64,000 nucleotides of DNA from positions 248,001-312,000 of the forward strand of contig MU839833.1 in NCBI GenBank assembly GCA_030411725.1, in the 5' to 3' direction. This stretch comes from Echria macrotheca (Eukaryota; Ascomycota; Sordariomycetes; Sordariales; Schizotheciaceae). Positions 41,167 through 52,843 of this stretch are shown here, in pieces. Below the pieces are notes generated by a model. That model was not told the origin of the DNA. It was given only the letters and a program-made list of their open reading frames with translations, and made no database searches. Both the position numbers and the translations under genes were made by a program. Position 1 is the first letter of the stretch. Every line of letters starts with the position of its first letter.

Positions 41167-42482
41167 GGTGAACGACGTGGAGAAGATTTGGCTGTCGGAT
41201 TGGGATGGAGGATGTGATGTTTTTCTGGACGGTGGACGGTGAGTTGGTGTATCGTGTTGGGTTGGTTGATTCTTGGTTCCAGGTGCGAAGTGAAGCGTTA
41301 TAAGACAGGTACTTACTGAATATAAGCTGACTCACAACACGCCCTTGCGTCTCTTATTTATATTCCTATGTTTCCCCGGCGGGGCCATAGAAGTCATGAT
41401 TACCTTAAATTGAAAGAAATCGAACCGAGGGGGCAAACAACGTCAGAAGCCAAGAATAGGTACCTAACCTAAGCACTTTCGAAACTGTGTTTTCCGAATC
41501 GGGCCGCGTCGTAGGATTCCTTCTCGGATACCTGATTGGGCAAACGAAGAATTTTGCAACAAGGGTTCTCGCACGCAAAGACGTACAGGGACGTATTCCG
41601 TACAGGACGTATGTAATTCCGAGTATCCGGGGTCGGGGGCCCACTCTTCTCGGAGATCGGGAGCTTGGGTTCTTGGCAAGATCCCGTACGCTTTAGCGAG
41701 GGCGCCATCGTTGCAGCCGGGCCCGGACTTGTTGGCACCGGGAGAGAATTTTCATGGAAGAAGCAACCCGGATTACGCTCCGGGGACTTTCCGGTGCTGC
41801 AATATCACCCCCCGGAAGAAATATCCGTGCGGATATTGCGCCGCGTGCGATGTCGATGCTATCCTCTCGTACCGGGGTTGAAAGACCTCCTCCGGCTCCT
41901 ATGTCGGAACACCTTGGCCGAAGTTGGAGGAACCTGGAACCGGCTGGCACTAGAGCACCATATCTCCGCTCCGGACATGCCAGAATATATCCCATCACCT
42001 TGAGGTCTCATTCGTCGCCATCTTGATTCAGGAGACCGACAGCCTGGTGGTCTACAACGAACCGGACATACGAACCTTCATTTTTCGTTCACAATCATGA
42101 GCTGGGGTGAGCTGGGGTAATCTGTGGCTGGTGTTCCTTCTGACAATACATATCCAGCCGCCGTTTGGTCATAGTGAAGACTCGCCACAAAATTCTGACC
42201 GGCCGCTATCTAAGTAATCAAGTCGCCACACATCTGAGTTACGTTCTTTCCCAGCCACCTATAAGGTGACTGTTCGAGTGATCATCTAGGTAGTTCTGAT
42301 CGCGATCGTGATGCTGCCAGATAAACCCTTTCTCGCTCCTGTCAGTTGTAATTTGTCAACTTACAGCTCTAAACCGCGACAATTGCGGCGATAGGCCCAG
42401 AACACCTAGGATTTGAATTCCTCTCCTGACTACTTGGCGAAAGCGCCATATAATGGGAACTTAACTAATGGGAACTTAAAAC
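41167..42482. other. Intergenic region with CCG-N2-CGG palindrome
   Basis: Upstream region of the SDR gene and 3' flank of the CorA-like gene. GC-rich between 41480 and 41990, with repeated CCGG/TCCGG words and a perfect palindrome at 41821-41836. No credible gene was seen. Confidence 0.5.
41821..41836. promoter_or_regulatory. Perfect palindrome ATATCCG-TG-CGGATAT
   Basis: Seven-base arms spaced by two bases contain CCG-N2-CGG, the kind of inverted triplet pair bound by Zn2Cys6 dimers. It lies about 650 bp upstream of the SDR start. Function is inference. Confidence 0.35.
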
Positions 42483-44854
42483 CTAGGAGCGAACTGGCGT
42501 TAAACGAGCGGATCTATGATTGAGTGACAATCTTAAATAACCCCCCAACATCAACCTTCCTCCTTCCTTATACCAAAACCAGCCTTTAGAGTAAAAGTCG
42601 CGGGATGTCAGGGTCCGCATGACATGTTTCACCGCATGCATGTGTCGAACATACCAAACGAACGCTAACGAGATGATGTACGTCACAACAGGGACCACAA
42701 TTATGGAGGTTTTAAAACCGTTGGGAATACCGACCCGATCGTTGTCCCCTGGATTGTTCAGGAATGGAAGGGCGAAGAACGTCTAATGCACAGAGATTTA
42801 GACGAGTTTATTACACTTGGCCCAGGTTAATAGATAAGGAGAGACGCATACCGCAAGGAAGCCTAGGGGCGTATATATGACGGTGACGACGGTAAATATG
42901 TACACCGCTCGGTTCAGTTCAATCCCTTTCGTAGCTTCGCGCAGGGAGGTGGCGTTGAAAACCTAATGGGACGTTTATTAGCAGAGACAGCGATTTAAAA
43001 TGACTCGATTCTCACCCCTTCTCTGAGGCTTTTAACTTCGTCGGCCTTGCTGGTCAAGCGAGTTATCAGGCTCTCCACATGGGCCCTGACACTGCGATCG
43101 ACAGTAGCCCAGTTCGCTTCGATACTGACAAGGTCCTCTTGGCTGAAAAGTGTTCCCGGCTGCACGTAGGCTTCCCACTCATCACGCAGGGTCTCCCAAC
43201 TCTTGAGGGTTTCTCGTGCCCAGTAGCCGCTGACTCGCAACGCCTCAAGGACAGTGAAATAGATGGTTGTGCTCTGGAAGGAATCGTCAAACATGAGCGA
43301 AGACCACTTCTCTTCGTCCAAAGTATCCTTCAGCTGGTGATTGTCAGTCTTCTGAATTCTCACAAAACGGCGAGGCGCTACATCGCGGGGATGGGCTAGT
43401 ACCTGTACGGAGACAATTCTGTCGATCCTGTCAAGCATGGTGTTCCAACCAGACTCCCAAATCTCGAATGCCGACAGAATAACACTAAGGAATTGGGCCA
43501 CGCCAGTTGCCCGCCCGCAAGGAATGATACCGCCTGAAGTCCACATCTCTTTGCTTGGAAATGCAGAAGGCGCATCCGATCTTTGAACGGGATTCTCTGT
43601 CATGTCTCCGCCACTAAAGAAGGGACCCGGACTGTCGAGAAGGGCCAGAATTGTATACGGAGCGTCCTGCGTGAGCGGCATTATCAGACACAATGATGAA
43701 ACATTTTCTCTTAGGTGCCACACGGCACGCCCGCGAATGCGAACTCGCTCTCTGGACAGAGTGAGTCCCAATGCTCCAAGGTCCCCACGCCTATTCTCGG
43801 GTGATGGCCATTCATCCTTGAAGTTTCGGATGTGGAGTTGAAGTACCAAGCCCGTCGAGTGCTCATTCCTAGCAATGTACGCGGTGCCAGTGGTTGGGGA
43901 TTGTGCCAACGGATGCAAAATTTCTAAGTAGGTCGCAATGAACTCCGCATGGCTGCCATAAGTAGCTTGACGGCTTCTCCACCGCGGTAGTCTGTCAGGT
44001 CTGGGGTAGTCTGCAAGTACGCTAGAGACGAACACCACAGAGGCGGGATCGAGAAAATCGCTTGGTCGGCTATGCGCTCCTCTGACAGCATTGCTGGATG
44101 GGGGGTAGACTCCGAATGCCTCATGAAAGCAATGAGAAGCTTCGAAGGGGGTAATAAACCTGACAATTGGAATGAGTTAGTCGGCTCAGCCAACGATGCG
44201 TTGCCTACGTGTTGCCGTAACGCACCAAACTTTCCCATATGCGGCTTGCTCTCTTTTGAAGTTACATAACTCTCCCATGGGGTATCCGCCCACAAATAAG
44301 CCGGTGGTTGGTGTGCTGATCGTGGGAAGACACAACGACCTGCTTTTCGGGTAGCCATCGGCGCCGGGCTTCTGGTAAGATAACCCTAGCAGCCGATAAG
44401 AATAACGAATTCCTGATAAAGTTACGGTTATGTGGGTATGGTTAGTGTTCCAAAGGAACTCGACGAAGAGGTTGTTTTGCAATTCGCCTAGGCCTGAGGG
44501 GTACCGTGTCGTCCAGGGAAAGGTGTCGCCCCGAATAGTATGCTCTTCGAATGCCGTCCGCCAATCAACTGCGCTGCTACGTCTCTCCAGTAATATCCAA
44601 GGGATATCGAGATGGGAGACTCTGGTCGCGGTGGGAGCCATTTGCTTGAAGAAATCCTCTACCGTCTGCTCACTGCCCGGGGTGGCAACTGGCCCAGTGT
44701 CTTCAACAGTTTCCGAGTCTGGTTGACGGGGAGCAAGATCATCTGGGGCCGCCCCAAGCAGCGCGTTCAACTCGACCAGGTTTGTTGTCAGCTTCTGCAA
44801 CACATCGCGCAGCCTGGGATCTAGCTGAGGGGCGTGGGCTGGGGTGGGAGACAT
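42483..44854 (-). CDS. Fungal CorA-like membrane protein lacking the GMN motif
   Basis: Five exons (44854-44226, 44159-43403, 43333-43016, 42962-42852, 42782-42483) give 704 aa. The N-terminal two thirds are soluble: SHLDIPWILLERRSS near 80, then WFITPFEASHCFHEAFGVYPPSSN and SVVFVSSVLADYPRPDRLPRWRSRQATYGSHAEFIATYLEIL. A helical stretch (ESLITRLTSKADEVKSLREG) leads to two transmembrane helices (YIFTVVTVIYTPLGFLATFFALPF and IIVVPVVTYIISLAFVWYV), the CorA-type tail. The transporter signature GMN after TM1 is missing, as in many fungal CorA-like proteins of unknown role. The first intron (GTGCGT, branch GACTAAC) matters: without it one would wrongly split the gene or call a frameshift. The frame is open upstream to 45139. 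Confidence 0.8.
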
Positions 44855-46731
44855 TGCGTTGAGTTTGGGAAGCGAATGAATGAGCACAATTAGCGATGGA
44901 AGGTCAAGACGGGTCCGGGAGGGTGCCGTTGGCAGTCGTGGTGAGAGACGAGCTTTGAAGAAGCGGGGTAAAGCCTCAACTCTGAGCTGTTGGCCAACCA
45001 GAACAGAACGCGTCACGGACGTCGGAGCTACCCGAAGCGTTATCGTGGCGTGGCGGGCCAGGTGGTTGATAATCCTCGCGATTCGCGAGTGACAGATAGG
45101 GCATCTCATGGGAAGAGCAAACGGTGACATGGACATCAAGGCCGCTTTGAAGACGTTTTAGCTTCCCCCAATATTCAGCTTGACAGACGAAAAGAAGACG
45201 GAGGAACGAGGCGGTATGCAGGATAAACCGCCATGACGCACGCAAGAGACATAGAAAAAGACAATGTCTAGGAATTCAGGCATCGAATCTGGGCAAACAA
45301 CTGCGGAAAGCTCGCGGGGGAGGACGTGTAGGTCGCGCTTGCCCCTGCTGTCACTGGACATGGGGGAGAAAGCTTCCATTTTCTTTACTTTATCAACCGA
45401 GCAAGAACATGCTCCGGAAAGGCTGCTTTCCAAAAGGGAGCCTGCAGGCGTGCAAAGGCTGGGGGACTTCATCAAGGGCAGACAAAAGGACAGGACAGGA
45501 GAAGACCCGCAGATAGACTCCCATTGAATATCTATCTGCATTCTGGGTAACGTATGTGGTTATGTGGTCAAGCCGATCCCGGAGAGGGTACAGGTTCTCC
45601 TTCCTTTTTGGTAAGAAAATATTTGAGCCAGAACGGACCCGGTCGTGCGGTCTCCTCAGTTACGCCCAGAGCACCCATGCTCTGTCATTTTTTGCTTCGT
45701 TAGTCACTCGCACTACATGTTGTTAACGGTACCCGGTCGCGTCTCAAAAGTCCTCCGCCAAGACAGCCGACCTCAATGAGATACGCGATACGGCCCTTGC
45801 ATAGCAAGCATACAGGCCGCACCATGTTCCGGGAACGAACGGCTGCCAGATATTGTCGATTGGGCCCATGCGCAATAGCAATGGTAAGCCTGTTCTGATC
45901 CCGTTGCTGCGCCGATGATAAGTAATGCGTCCCCCAGTCGGCGAAGCACGCTCTGCTCGCGGAATTAAGGCGGGCGTCCGCAAGGTCGGCCACCTCCGGG
46001 GCTCATCGTCGCTAGTTAAGCTTATCGGGGAAATCAAGCTTCCATGGAATCGGCCGGCAATCGAGCGAAATCCCTGTCCGTGAAGCGGTAACCGAATTGA
46101 ACTCGGGGTCAGGCAACAAGATTACGGCGGAGATCATGTTTCGATTCGCATCAGCCGCAGATTCTTACCATCTTTACTTGGGGAGACGCTCTTACAGGCA
46201 AGTTGCTTACAGGTAACAGACGGCCCTTACTTCTGGTCTTCCACCGTATTGCTCAAACTTGCTCAATCAGAAGTTCCTATCTCGAACTGATCAACTATAC
46301 CTAGTTAACGGAACCGATGTTCTTGGACACCCTCGTTGTTACTCACTCTGCTGTCAAATAACTTGGTCGTGATAATAATAGTTAGGTACGTGGAGTTGAT
46401 AAGTAATCTGCGCCGCAGGCTGACAGAACCACAACCAACCACGACCCAAGTCAGGGGCTTCTCAGGCTGACAATTGTGGGCGGCTTCAATCTCACTTGCC
46501 AAGCCTCCCGGCAAAGCACCCAGACGCCTCACTCTTCACATCCCTGGAAGCCATGTGCTGCCCGTCAGATATACGATGCCGTCCAGAAAACAGTTCGACT
46601 TAAAGTCAAGATGACCGGCTTGGCTGATTTTTTCTTCTTTGTCATTCTTGTTCAACACGACAGCCGCCGACCGCTAGCCGCCTCGGATTGGCATTCCATT
46701 CGCTTTGCCCATCCCGTTCGATTCCTTTACA
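44855..46731. other. 1.9 kb intergenic region
   Basis: Divergent upstream regions of the CorA-like gene (-) and the MscS gene (+). The CorA frame continues open to 45139, where it would encode a CxxC...HxxxH stretch, probably by chance. No other family, repeat copy or RNA gene was recognised. Confidence 0.5.
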
Positions 46732-49101
46732 ATGGCTGAGAAGAAAAGCTGGATCAAAATGGAGAATCTCGAGGTGTTTGGAGCGCCGCCGGACGAGTCC
46801 GCAGGCCAAGCAGAGTCAACGATGCCGCGGGATATCGACCACAGGACTGCAACTTCTTCGTATTTCTCCTACTACTCCCGGTTCTTGGTCTCAGCCATCA
46901 AGTTCATTCTGATTGTCGGCGTCGTCGGCATAATTATTGGCATTCCCATCATCATATACCGCGACATCGAGAATCTTCCGGACGACGCCCCGGCCGATCA
47001 GTGGCAGGCCAGGCTCACGGGTATTTGGGTCTTTGAGACTTTCAACTTCCTCGAGGTTACCTGGCTGGGTATCGCGTGTTGGTATCTCATCGGCAGTGCG
47101 CTTCCATATATTTTTCGACTTGTTGCCAGGTATGAAGGCGAGTTCTTGCGAAATGACAAAAATGGACTGATAGCACAGATATGTCAATCCCGCTTACGTT
47201 CGATACTGGAGGATCATCCGAGTGATGCGGAAGCCTCTCTGCTATCTCGGTGGCACTTTCATGGCATTTTTAGGATTCGCAATTGTAAGTGCTGTCGCAG
47301 AGAGCTCTCACCAGGTTTGTTGTTAATCGCAGACCAACAGTGCATAACCTTCAACGACTACATTACCCTCGCGAACGGCGGGCAGGATGTCAGTCAGATC
47401 GATTATGTCGAGTTTATTACCGATGTCCTCGAGCAAAGTTCTCTTTGGGCTCTTTTCTACTTCTTCGAGAAGATCGCCATCCTCTACACGACGATACACT
47501 ACCACTTCCGATCCGATCTCCACCGCATCACAGCGTCCAAGGACATGCAGAACGCTCTGATGGCGCTATACGAGGCTTCGGTGTATCTCTACCCGATTGG
47601 CACACCCGAGTTTTCAAGCGAGGACGTGATGATTGGGAACGCCACCGGAGCGGAGCACGGCGAGCATCGCGTGCGCGCAACCCGCTACCTTGCGAAGCTA
47701 GGCATCGACTCGTACGCTTTGACTTCTTTCTTTGGCAACTTCCTTTCGAGCGACCCCAAGTCCCATTGGCTCCGGCCGGCTTCCAACTACGCCGTTGTGG
47801 AGCGGGCCATGGCCAACCCCAAGTCGGCCGCGGCCCTAGCCAGACGCATCTGGATGTCCATGGTTCCCGTCGGCAGGGAGTGCTTGACGGCCGACGATAT
47901 CGCCGAAGTGCTCGGCCCCTTTCGTAAGGAAGAGGCGCAGCGTTACTTCAAGGCGCTGGACCAGAGCAACCTGGGCGACATCCGCCTCGACGAGATGGAG
48001 TGGATCGTCGCCGACGCCGGCAAGACACGCAATGCCATCTACCGAGGCATGCAGAACGCCGACCACTGCATCAACACGCTCGACTGGATCCTGCTTCTCT
48101 TCCTGGGCATGGTCATGCTCATCTTCATCATGATCAAGTGGATCCCCGCACTCAAGGATGTTCAGAACAGCGTCCAGTTCTTCGCCGTCGGACTATCCTT
48201 CGCCGTCGGCCGCAGTGTACATCACTTCCTCGCCGGCGTCGTCTTCATCCTGTTCGACCACCCCTACGACGTCGGCGACCGTGTCGAGCTCTGGAGCGGC
48301 CAGAACAAGGAGGCGCTGTCGCTCATTGTCGTCCGCCAGTCGCTGCTCTACACCGTCTTCCGCCGCGTCGACAACTGGACCGAGCTGCAGGCCGGCAACG
48401 AGTTCCTGCAGCAGTGCCGGATCGAGAACGTCACGCGTTCGGGCTCCAACCGGCAGGCCGTGTTGCTGAACGTGGACATTCGCACCAGCTTCAAGGACCT
48501 GACCCTGCTCAAGGCCGAGCTCGAGGCGTTTGTCAAGCACGCCGACAACCGGCGCGACTTCCTGCCCAATGTCGCCCTGGGGATTGTAGGTGTCCACGCC
48601 CTCGACAAGATGGAACTGCGCCTCGTCTTCACCCACCGCACGAACTGGTCAGTCGAGCCGCTGCGGGCAGCCCGCAGCATGAAGATCATGACGGCTCTGG
48701 TCGCGGCCGTCCGGAAGCTTCGTATCCAGCGGCCGGATGGCGGGCCGCTTGGCCAGCCTGGGAAGCCGGTGTTTAATGTCATGCTGGGCGAGAAGGAGGC
48801 CGACGAGCGGATGGCCCGTCTGCGGGAGGAAGTAACCTCGGCCCGGATGGATGCTGGTCTGGGGTCGCAGCCGCCTGATGCGGTGGTGGACGTGACCGGT
48901 GTTGTAGGGACGGAAGTCGAGGAAGAGAAAAAGGTTGCTAGGGAGGCTAGACTGGCTGAGGAGAGCAAGGCGATGGTGGCGCTGGGCAAGCTGCCGCCGG
49001 TGCCGCATGTGGGCCCTCCGGCTAGGGATGCTGTATCGTCCGGGGCCGATGTGCATCGGCTGTCGACAGGGATGCGGGCGTTGCCTCATTTCAGGGGTTA
49101 A
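46732..49101 (+). CDS. EF-hand/MscS mechanosensitive ion channel
   Basis: Two exons (46732-47284, 47333-49101; the 48 bp intron is a multiple of three and has no in-frame stop, so a read-through frame also exists) give 773 aa. Several transmembrane helices precede an EF-hand loop DQSNLGDIRLDE with Glu at position 12, then the last helices and the MscS pore segment FAVGLSFAVGRSVHHFLAGVVFILFDHPYDVGDRVELW. This is the layout of fungal Msy1/Msy2-type channels of the ER or plasma membrane, which release ions on osmotic stress and respond to Ca2+. The beta-domain after the pore (LLYTVFRRVD) normally contains a QIPN-like stretch; here it reads LQAGNEFLQQC. The C-terminal ~90 residues are charged and poorly conserved. 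Confidence 0.92.
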   Translation: MAEKKSWIKMENLEVFGAPPDESAGQAESTMPRDIDHRTATSSYFSYYSRFLVSAIKFILIVGVVGIIIGIPIIIYRDIENLPDDAPADQWQARLTGIWVFETFNFLEVTWLGIACWYLIGSALPYIFRLVARYEGEFLRNDKNGLIAQICQSRLRSILEDHPSDAEASLLSRWHFHGIFRIRNCKCCRRELSPGLLLIADQQCITFNDYITLANGGQDVSQIDYVEFITDVLEQSSLWALFYFFEKIAILYTTIHYHFRSDLHRITASKDMQNALMALYEASVYLYPIGTPEFSSEDVMIGNATGAEHGEHRVRATRYLAKLGIDSYALTSFFGNFLSSDPKSHWLRPASNYAVVERAMANPKSAAALARRIWMSMVPVGRECLTADDIAEVLGPFRKEEAQRYFKALDQSNLGDIRLDEMEWIVADAGKTRNAIYRGMQNADHCINTLDWILLLFLGMVMLIFIMIKWIPALKDVQNSVQFFAVGLSFAVGRSVHHFLAGVVFILFDHPYDVGDRVELWSGQNKEALSLIVVRQSLLYTVFRRVDNWTELQAGNEFLQQCRIENVTRSGSNRQAVLLNVDIRTSFKDLTLLKAELEAFVKHADNRRDFLPNVALGIVGVHALDKMELRLVFTHRTNWSVEPLRAARSMKIMTALVAAVRKLRIQRPDGGPLGQPGKPVFNVMLGEKEADERMARLREEVTSARMDAGLGSQPPDAVVDVTGVVGTEVEEEKKVAREARLAEESKAMVALGKLPPVPHVGPPARDAVSSGADVHRLSTGMRALPHFRG

Positions 49102-49345
49102 TAACTTGTGCGGGCTATATGTACATAGGAACACCAGCGAGATTGACAAAAGTTTTTTCATCCAGGCATGTATACGGACCGGGCTACCTGGAACATATAT
49201 AGAGATTCCTAAATACAACAACGATTCCAGATCACTCAGGTTTCTGTGCATACACGATATGACTGCCATCCCCATTCATTAGCAACCAACCACCCTTCTT
49301 CACTTTGGGGGGACAAAAAAAAAAAACGGAAGAAAAAAGAAAAAC

Positions 49346-50882
49346 TCACAAATCAAACATCCCATGAATCCTCGGGTCTCTCAAGTCCCGCCTGACCTTA
49401 TCCAACAAGACCCGCACATCTTCCTCCTCCCACTTCAGCACACCAGTAAACAGCCGCATCGACAAGCCCTCGAGCCCGTTCTCGATCTGCATCAGATTCC
49501 ACGCGCCGACCGTCTTGAGCCGCTCGTCCCGCGGCCACGCGCCGATGGGGATGCGGAACCGGCGGTGTCTGACACTGACAAACCCGGCGGCGCGGACCCA
49601 GCCCTCCAGTTTCGAGCCGGGGTTTGGGTCGCGGCCCAGTAGTCTGGCCGCGTCGAGGAGGGTCGAGATCCAGATCAGGAGCGGGTGGGACGGTGAGAGG
49701 GAAGCGTCCTCGGAGTAGTATTGCAGGTCGAAGTCTTGGAATTCGGCCCAGCCGGATGGGTGTAGGTTTCTTTTTTTATTGAGATTGTCAGATTCAGTTT
49801 GAGATTTTGCGTTTGGTGAAAAAGGGTTGGTGGGGGCAGGTAAGGTATGTAGGAAGAGACGAACTCGAAAACAGACCCGACCAGCTTGGGCCAGTCGTGG
49901 ATGCTGGCTGCCATGTACCGGCAGAATATGAAATCGAACTTGTCTGAGTGCACCCATGGGTCCTCGACGTCGTCGACCTCGAAGCGGACGTTGGGTGGGA
50001 CGAAGTTTGGCTGGGTGGCGCTTAGGTCGTTTCCGATAACCTGTTGCAGTTCACTTTGATTAGTCCTTGGACCATAACTTCATGTGGGGTGTAAGTCTTA
50101 CCGTAGCTTTGGGGAAGTCTTCCGCTACCGAGATGGCCCCTTTTTTCGTGCTGTGAGCGTTGAACACAACCAAGCTGATATAGTGACATTCGGAATGCAA
50201 TCGAGGAGGAAAGGGAAAGATTAGATGGATGGTGAGCTTACAGATCCCCGTGCCGGTGCCAATATCCAAGATCCGTTTGGTCTTTTCCTTGTCAACGGGT
50301 GCGGTGTATAGCCCGCCCTGGACCTGGGTCATGATCTCGTGCAGCAGGAGGAGGCGCTCGGCTTCTTGCTAAAATCGTCATATCAGTTGTAGTAAAGTTC
50401 TCTGCCAATCCATATCAACAGACAATGGTGTCAAAATGAAACTGACAAACCTCATCGTTTGGGCGTGAGTATCCTGGGTTAGACGAGTGTCAGTTCTAGA
50501 TGCAATCACTCCAGCGAACCCAAGTCGTTGGTGGTATGGTCTGGGGGGTGGTCAAGAAAACCTACTTCCGGCCCTGAAAGCGTGATAGCGTCGTCCATGC
50601 TCGACCGGATAGTTCTCGATGCTCGAAGCCAGCGAGGTCGCGTAGCTTGTTTCGCCCCTTGATGTCTCTCTGTCAGAGTCCTGTTTTATACCTGGCTCTG
50701 TCACGACTAGCACAAACGGTAGGGATACTGACGTCGAGTCTTGAAAATCGCCGACGAGCTTTTGGATAAGGTCAGCTATACCAGGACAAGAGTCTGGCCA
50801 GGAAACGGAGGACTATTCCTACTTTGGCATCGACTTCAATCGTCTTCGCGCCTTGTCCAACGCCTTGTTCAGCCTCGGCCAT
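49346..50882 (-). CDS. LaeA-like SAM-dependent methyltransferase
   Basis: Eight exons (50882-50823, 50758-50733, 50657-50566, 50473-50451, 50368-50242, 50139-50102, 50040-49877, 49769-49346) give 317 aa. The motif order is that of the fungal LaeA/TAM-domain class: SLASSIENYPVEHGRRYHAFR, RPNDEQEAERLLLLHEIM, SAM motif I ILDIGTGTGIWAI, VIGNDLSATQPNFVPPNVRFEVDDVED, HSDKFDFIFCRYMAASIHDWPKLV, HPSGWAEFQDFDLQYYSED. Relatives include LaeA, a global regulator of secondary metabolism, and pathway methyltransferases, so the role is open. All junctions keep frame. The last donor (GG|GTCTGT) is the least certain; using it removes three or four residues usual at this position. The intron-rich structure is typical of this family. 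Confidence 0.85.
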
Positions 50883-51481
50883 GGTGGAGCTTTTGGAACG
50901 TAAATATATGGAATGATCGGGAGCAACACCGAGAACAGGACGAAAAGTTTGAGTTTCACGCATCGGAGCGGGGTTCCGTCTCTCGGAGTTTCTGGTTACG
51001 AGTTCAGAATGGCATAATTGTGGGACTGCGTCGTGTCCGGGGTAGTCAGCGTCTTGACTGGGAAAGCGTGAAATGGAATGTTACATAACGAGATGCAGCT
51101 TGACCATCTTAATCGGGAATAGCCATTCCTCAAAAGGTAAGGCAAAGGTATCATCACTTGGAAATGTATGTTGGCCAGAGTCCCAATTTCACGGACGACG
51201 CCTGAAATAATGTTGGGCTCATACGGAACTTGCTACCAAATAAACTACGGCTCTGGACTCAGGTCAATATCTCCCCTTCTCTAACAGTAACTCCAAACCC
51301 TTCGAGAAGATGAATTTCACCAATGCCGCGTGAATCCATCTCTCATATCCTTGTCCTTGACATCACTATTCGATACTAGCTCACCACCACTATGTAGAAC
51401 TGTTCCCGTCAAATCCTTCTTCGAGGAGTTATCGACTGCAGTATTGAAATAAGCAACACCGATCTCCCTTCCTCAGCGGTA
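50883..51481. other. Intergenic region
   Basis: Upstream region of the LaeA-like gene and 3' flank of the BTB gene. No feature was recognised. Confidence 0.45.
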
Positions 51482-52366
51482 TCAACTCGTGACTCGCCCT
51501 TCTATCATGATCCCCAAGATAGCAACCGCGAGATCGCTATGCGTCGCGACGAGCTCTCGGAACTTCTTGTCAGCCCACAATACACTAGCTTTGCAGGTAG
51601 CGTAAAGGGCAAGATGATTCTGAAGTTTCTCTGGAGCCGGCTCATCGTAGGCATACCGAAGCAGCTCAATGATATGCGTCACTGCCTCCGGCGTGACATC
51701 CAACTTCAGCAATGCCAGGCCTAGTTTGTCAAACGACATATCAGCAAGCCTGGGCATATCGTAGCAGTCGGCGAAGACGTAAAGCCGGGCATGTGAGAGG
51801 AGGATATTCCCGTTGTGCGATACAGCACCAGGTCGTGTCACCGGCTGAATGGCAGTGGAGCATGCATTGGTAAACTCCTTCCAGAGCGCGTTTTCTGGTG
51901 TAACCACTTTCTTTTTCTTCTTGGGCATACTCGAAAATGCCGCCCAGGGGTCATCCTCTTGCTCGGGCACGGGTTCGGGCACGGGTTCGGGCTTGGCGGG
52001 CTCGGGCCGCGATGTATCGAGCTCCATCTTCACGGGGGGCTTCGATTCAATCCCGACAAGCTTGTAGCTGCCGGTGTATGCGTACTGAGCAAACAGGACA
52101 AACGTTTCTTCGCTCACTGACTCTAGTTTAGCGTGGAAGTCTGCGGCCTCCTTGAAAGCGCTGTTGACAAATCGATCGAAGGCAACACTTTGCGCCGAGA
52201 CGAGAGCCGAGTGGATTGAGAATTCGCGCTTGTTGGGCCCGACCGTGAACTTGTAGATTCTGGAGGAGATGATCCTGCGAAGTCACGGCAGCGTCAGCTT
52301 CTCACAATGTTCTGGTTTCAAGAGTAAAGTGAAGACGAACTCCTCGAATGTTGCAACGCTTTCCAT
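51482..52366 (-). CDS. BTB/POZ-domain protein
   Basis: Two exons (52366-52341, 52274-51482; 66 bp intron with AGCTGAC branch) give 272 aa. After the short MESVATFEE leader the BTB fold begins: IISSRIYKFTVGPNKREFSIHSALVSAQSVAFDRFVNSAF (hydrophobic strand then the conserved His-x-x-Leu helix). SEETFVLFAQYAYTGSYKL is the A3/A4 region. A Pro/Glu insert (PEPAKPEPVPEPVPEQEDD) and KKKKK separate it from the C-terminal part, which continues the BTB with LLSHARLYVFADCYDMPRLADMSFDKL. Fungal BTB proteins of this class have no known partner; some act as Cullin-3 adaptors elsewhere. The donor GTTCGT is unusual but gives the family's usual splice position. Confidence 0.85.
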
Positions 52367-52843
52367 CTTGCTAGTCGGGGTGCGGACCGGCGACGGCGCT
52401 TTACAGAGCAGTCTAGTGTGGATGAGAGACTGAGCGGGTCAGTTGTTGGGAGTGGGAGCGTGTCAGGCGAAATTTTTGTGGCCGAAATTGAGGCCTACAA
52501 ACGGAATCGCTCCTGGTATCAACTGATTGGCGGACGACCGCAGGCAATCGCTGGCGGCTGCCTGGTCCAACAATCGCTCACGCCAAGCACAGTGGGAATT
52601 CAATAGATCGGCAGCGGGCTGCATGGTTTATGTGTCGTTCTTGGCCAGTAAGTAAGTCAGGTCTGTTCGGCTGTGAAGGAGCACCTGGGCAGGATAGCAG
52701 GAGCTACGGACCACAGCACCTGCCAGTATAGCCAGCCGTCAGGGCACATCCTCCTCTTCCACAAAACAATGCATCCTTACCAACAGTTCCTCGGGTCTGA
52801 AGGGACCTGTCCCTTCAGTCTTACCACGTTGACCCTCTCCCAT
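52367..52843. other. Intergenic region with repeat copy 5
   Basis: Upstream region of the BTB gene and 3' flank of the PPxY gene, containing dispersed-repeat copy 5. Confidence 0.5.
52664..52797 (-). repeat. Dispersed short repeat, copy 5
   Basis: Starts TGTTCGGCTGTGAAGGAGCACC and contains ACCTGCCAGTATAGCCAGCCGTCAGGGCACATCCTCCTCTTCCACAAAACAATGCATCCTTACC in pieces shared with copy 7, with which it forms a subfamily (both flanked by GGTC at each end). Confidence 0.75.

Noticed and set aside
43924..44358. Apparent one-base frameshift near 44045 in the CorA-like gene
   Set aside because: The frame reading MATRKAGRC... is a shadow. An intron at 44225-44160 with GTGCGT donor and GACTAAC branch joins the true upstream exon to an uninterrupted frame.
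44855..45139. CxxC...HxxxH zinc-finger-like string at the extended N-terminus of the CorA-like gene
   Set aside because: Family members do not carry it as far as I know, and a normal start exists at 44854; likely chance.
45158..45541. 127-codon Cys/Ser-rich minus-strand frame in the CorA-MscS interval
   Set aside because: No signal peptide, no regular cysteine spacing and no splice context; looks like a chance frame.
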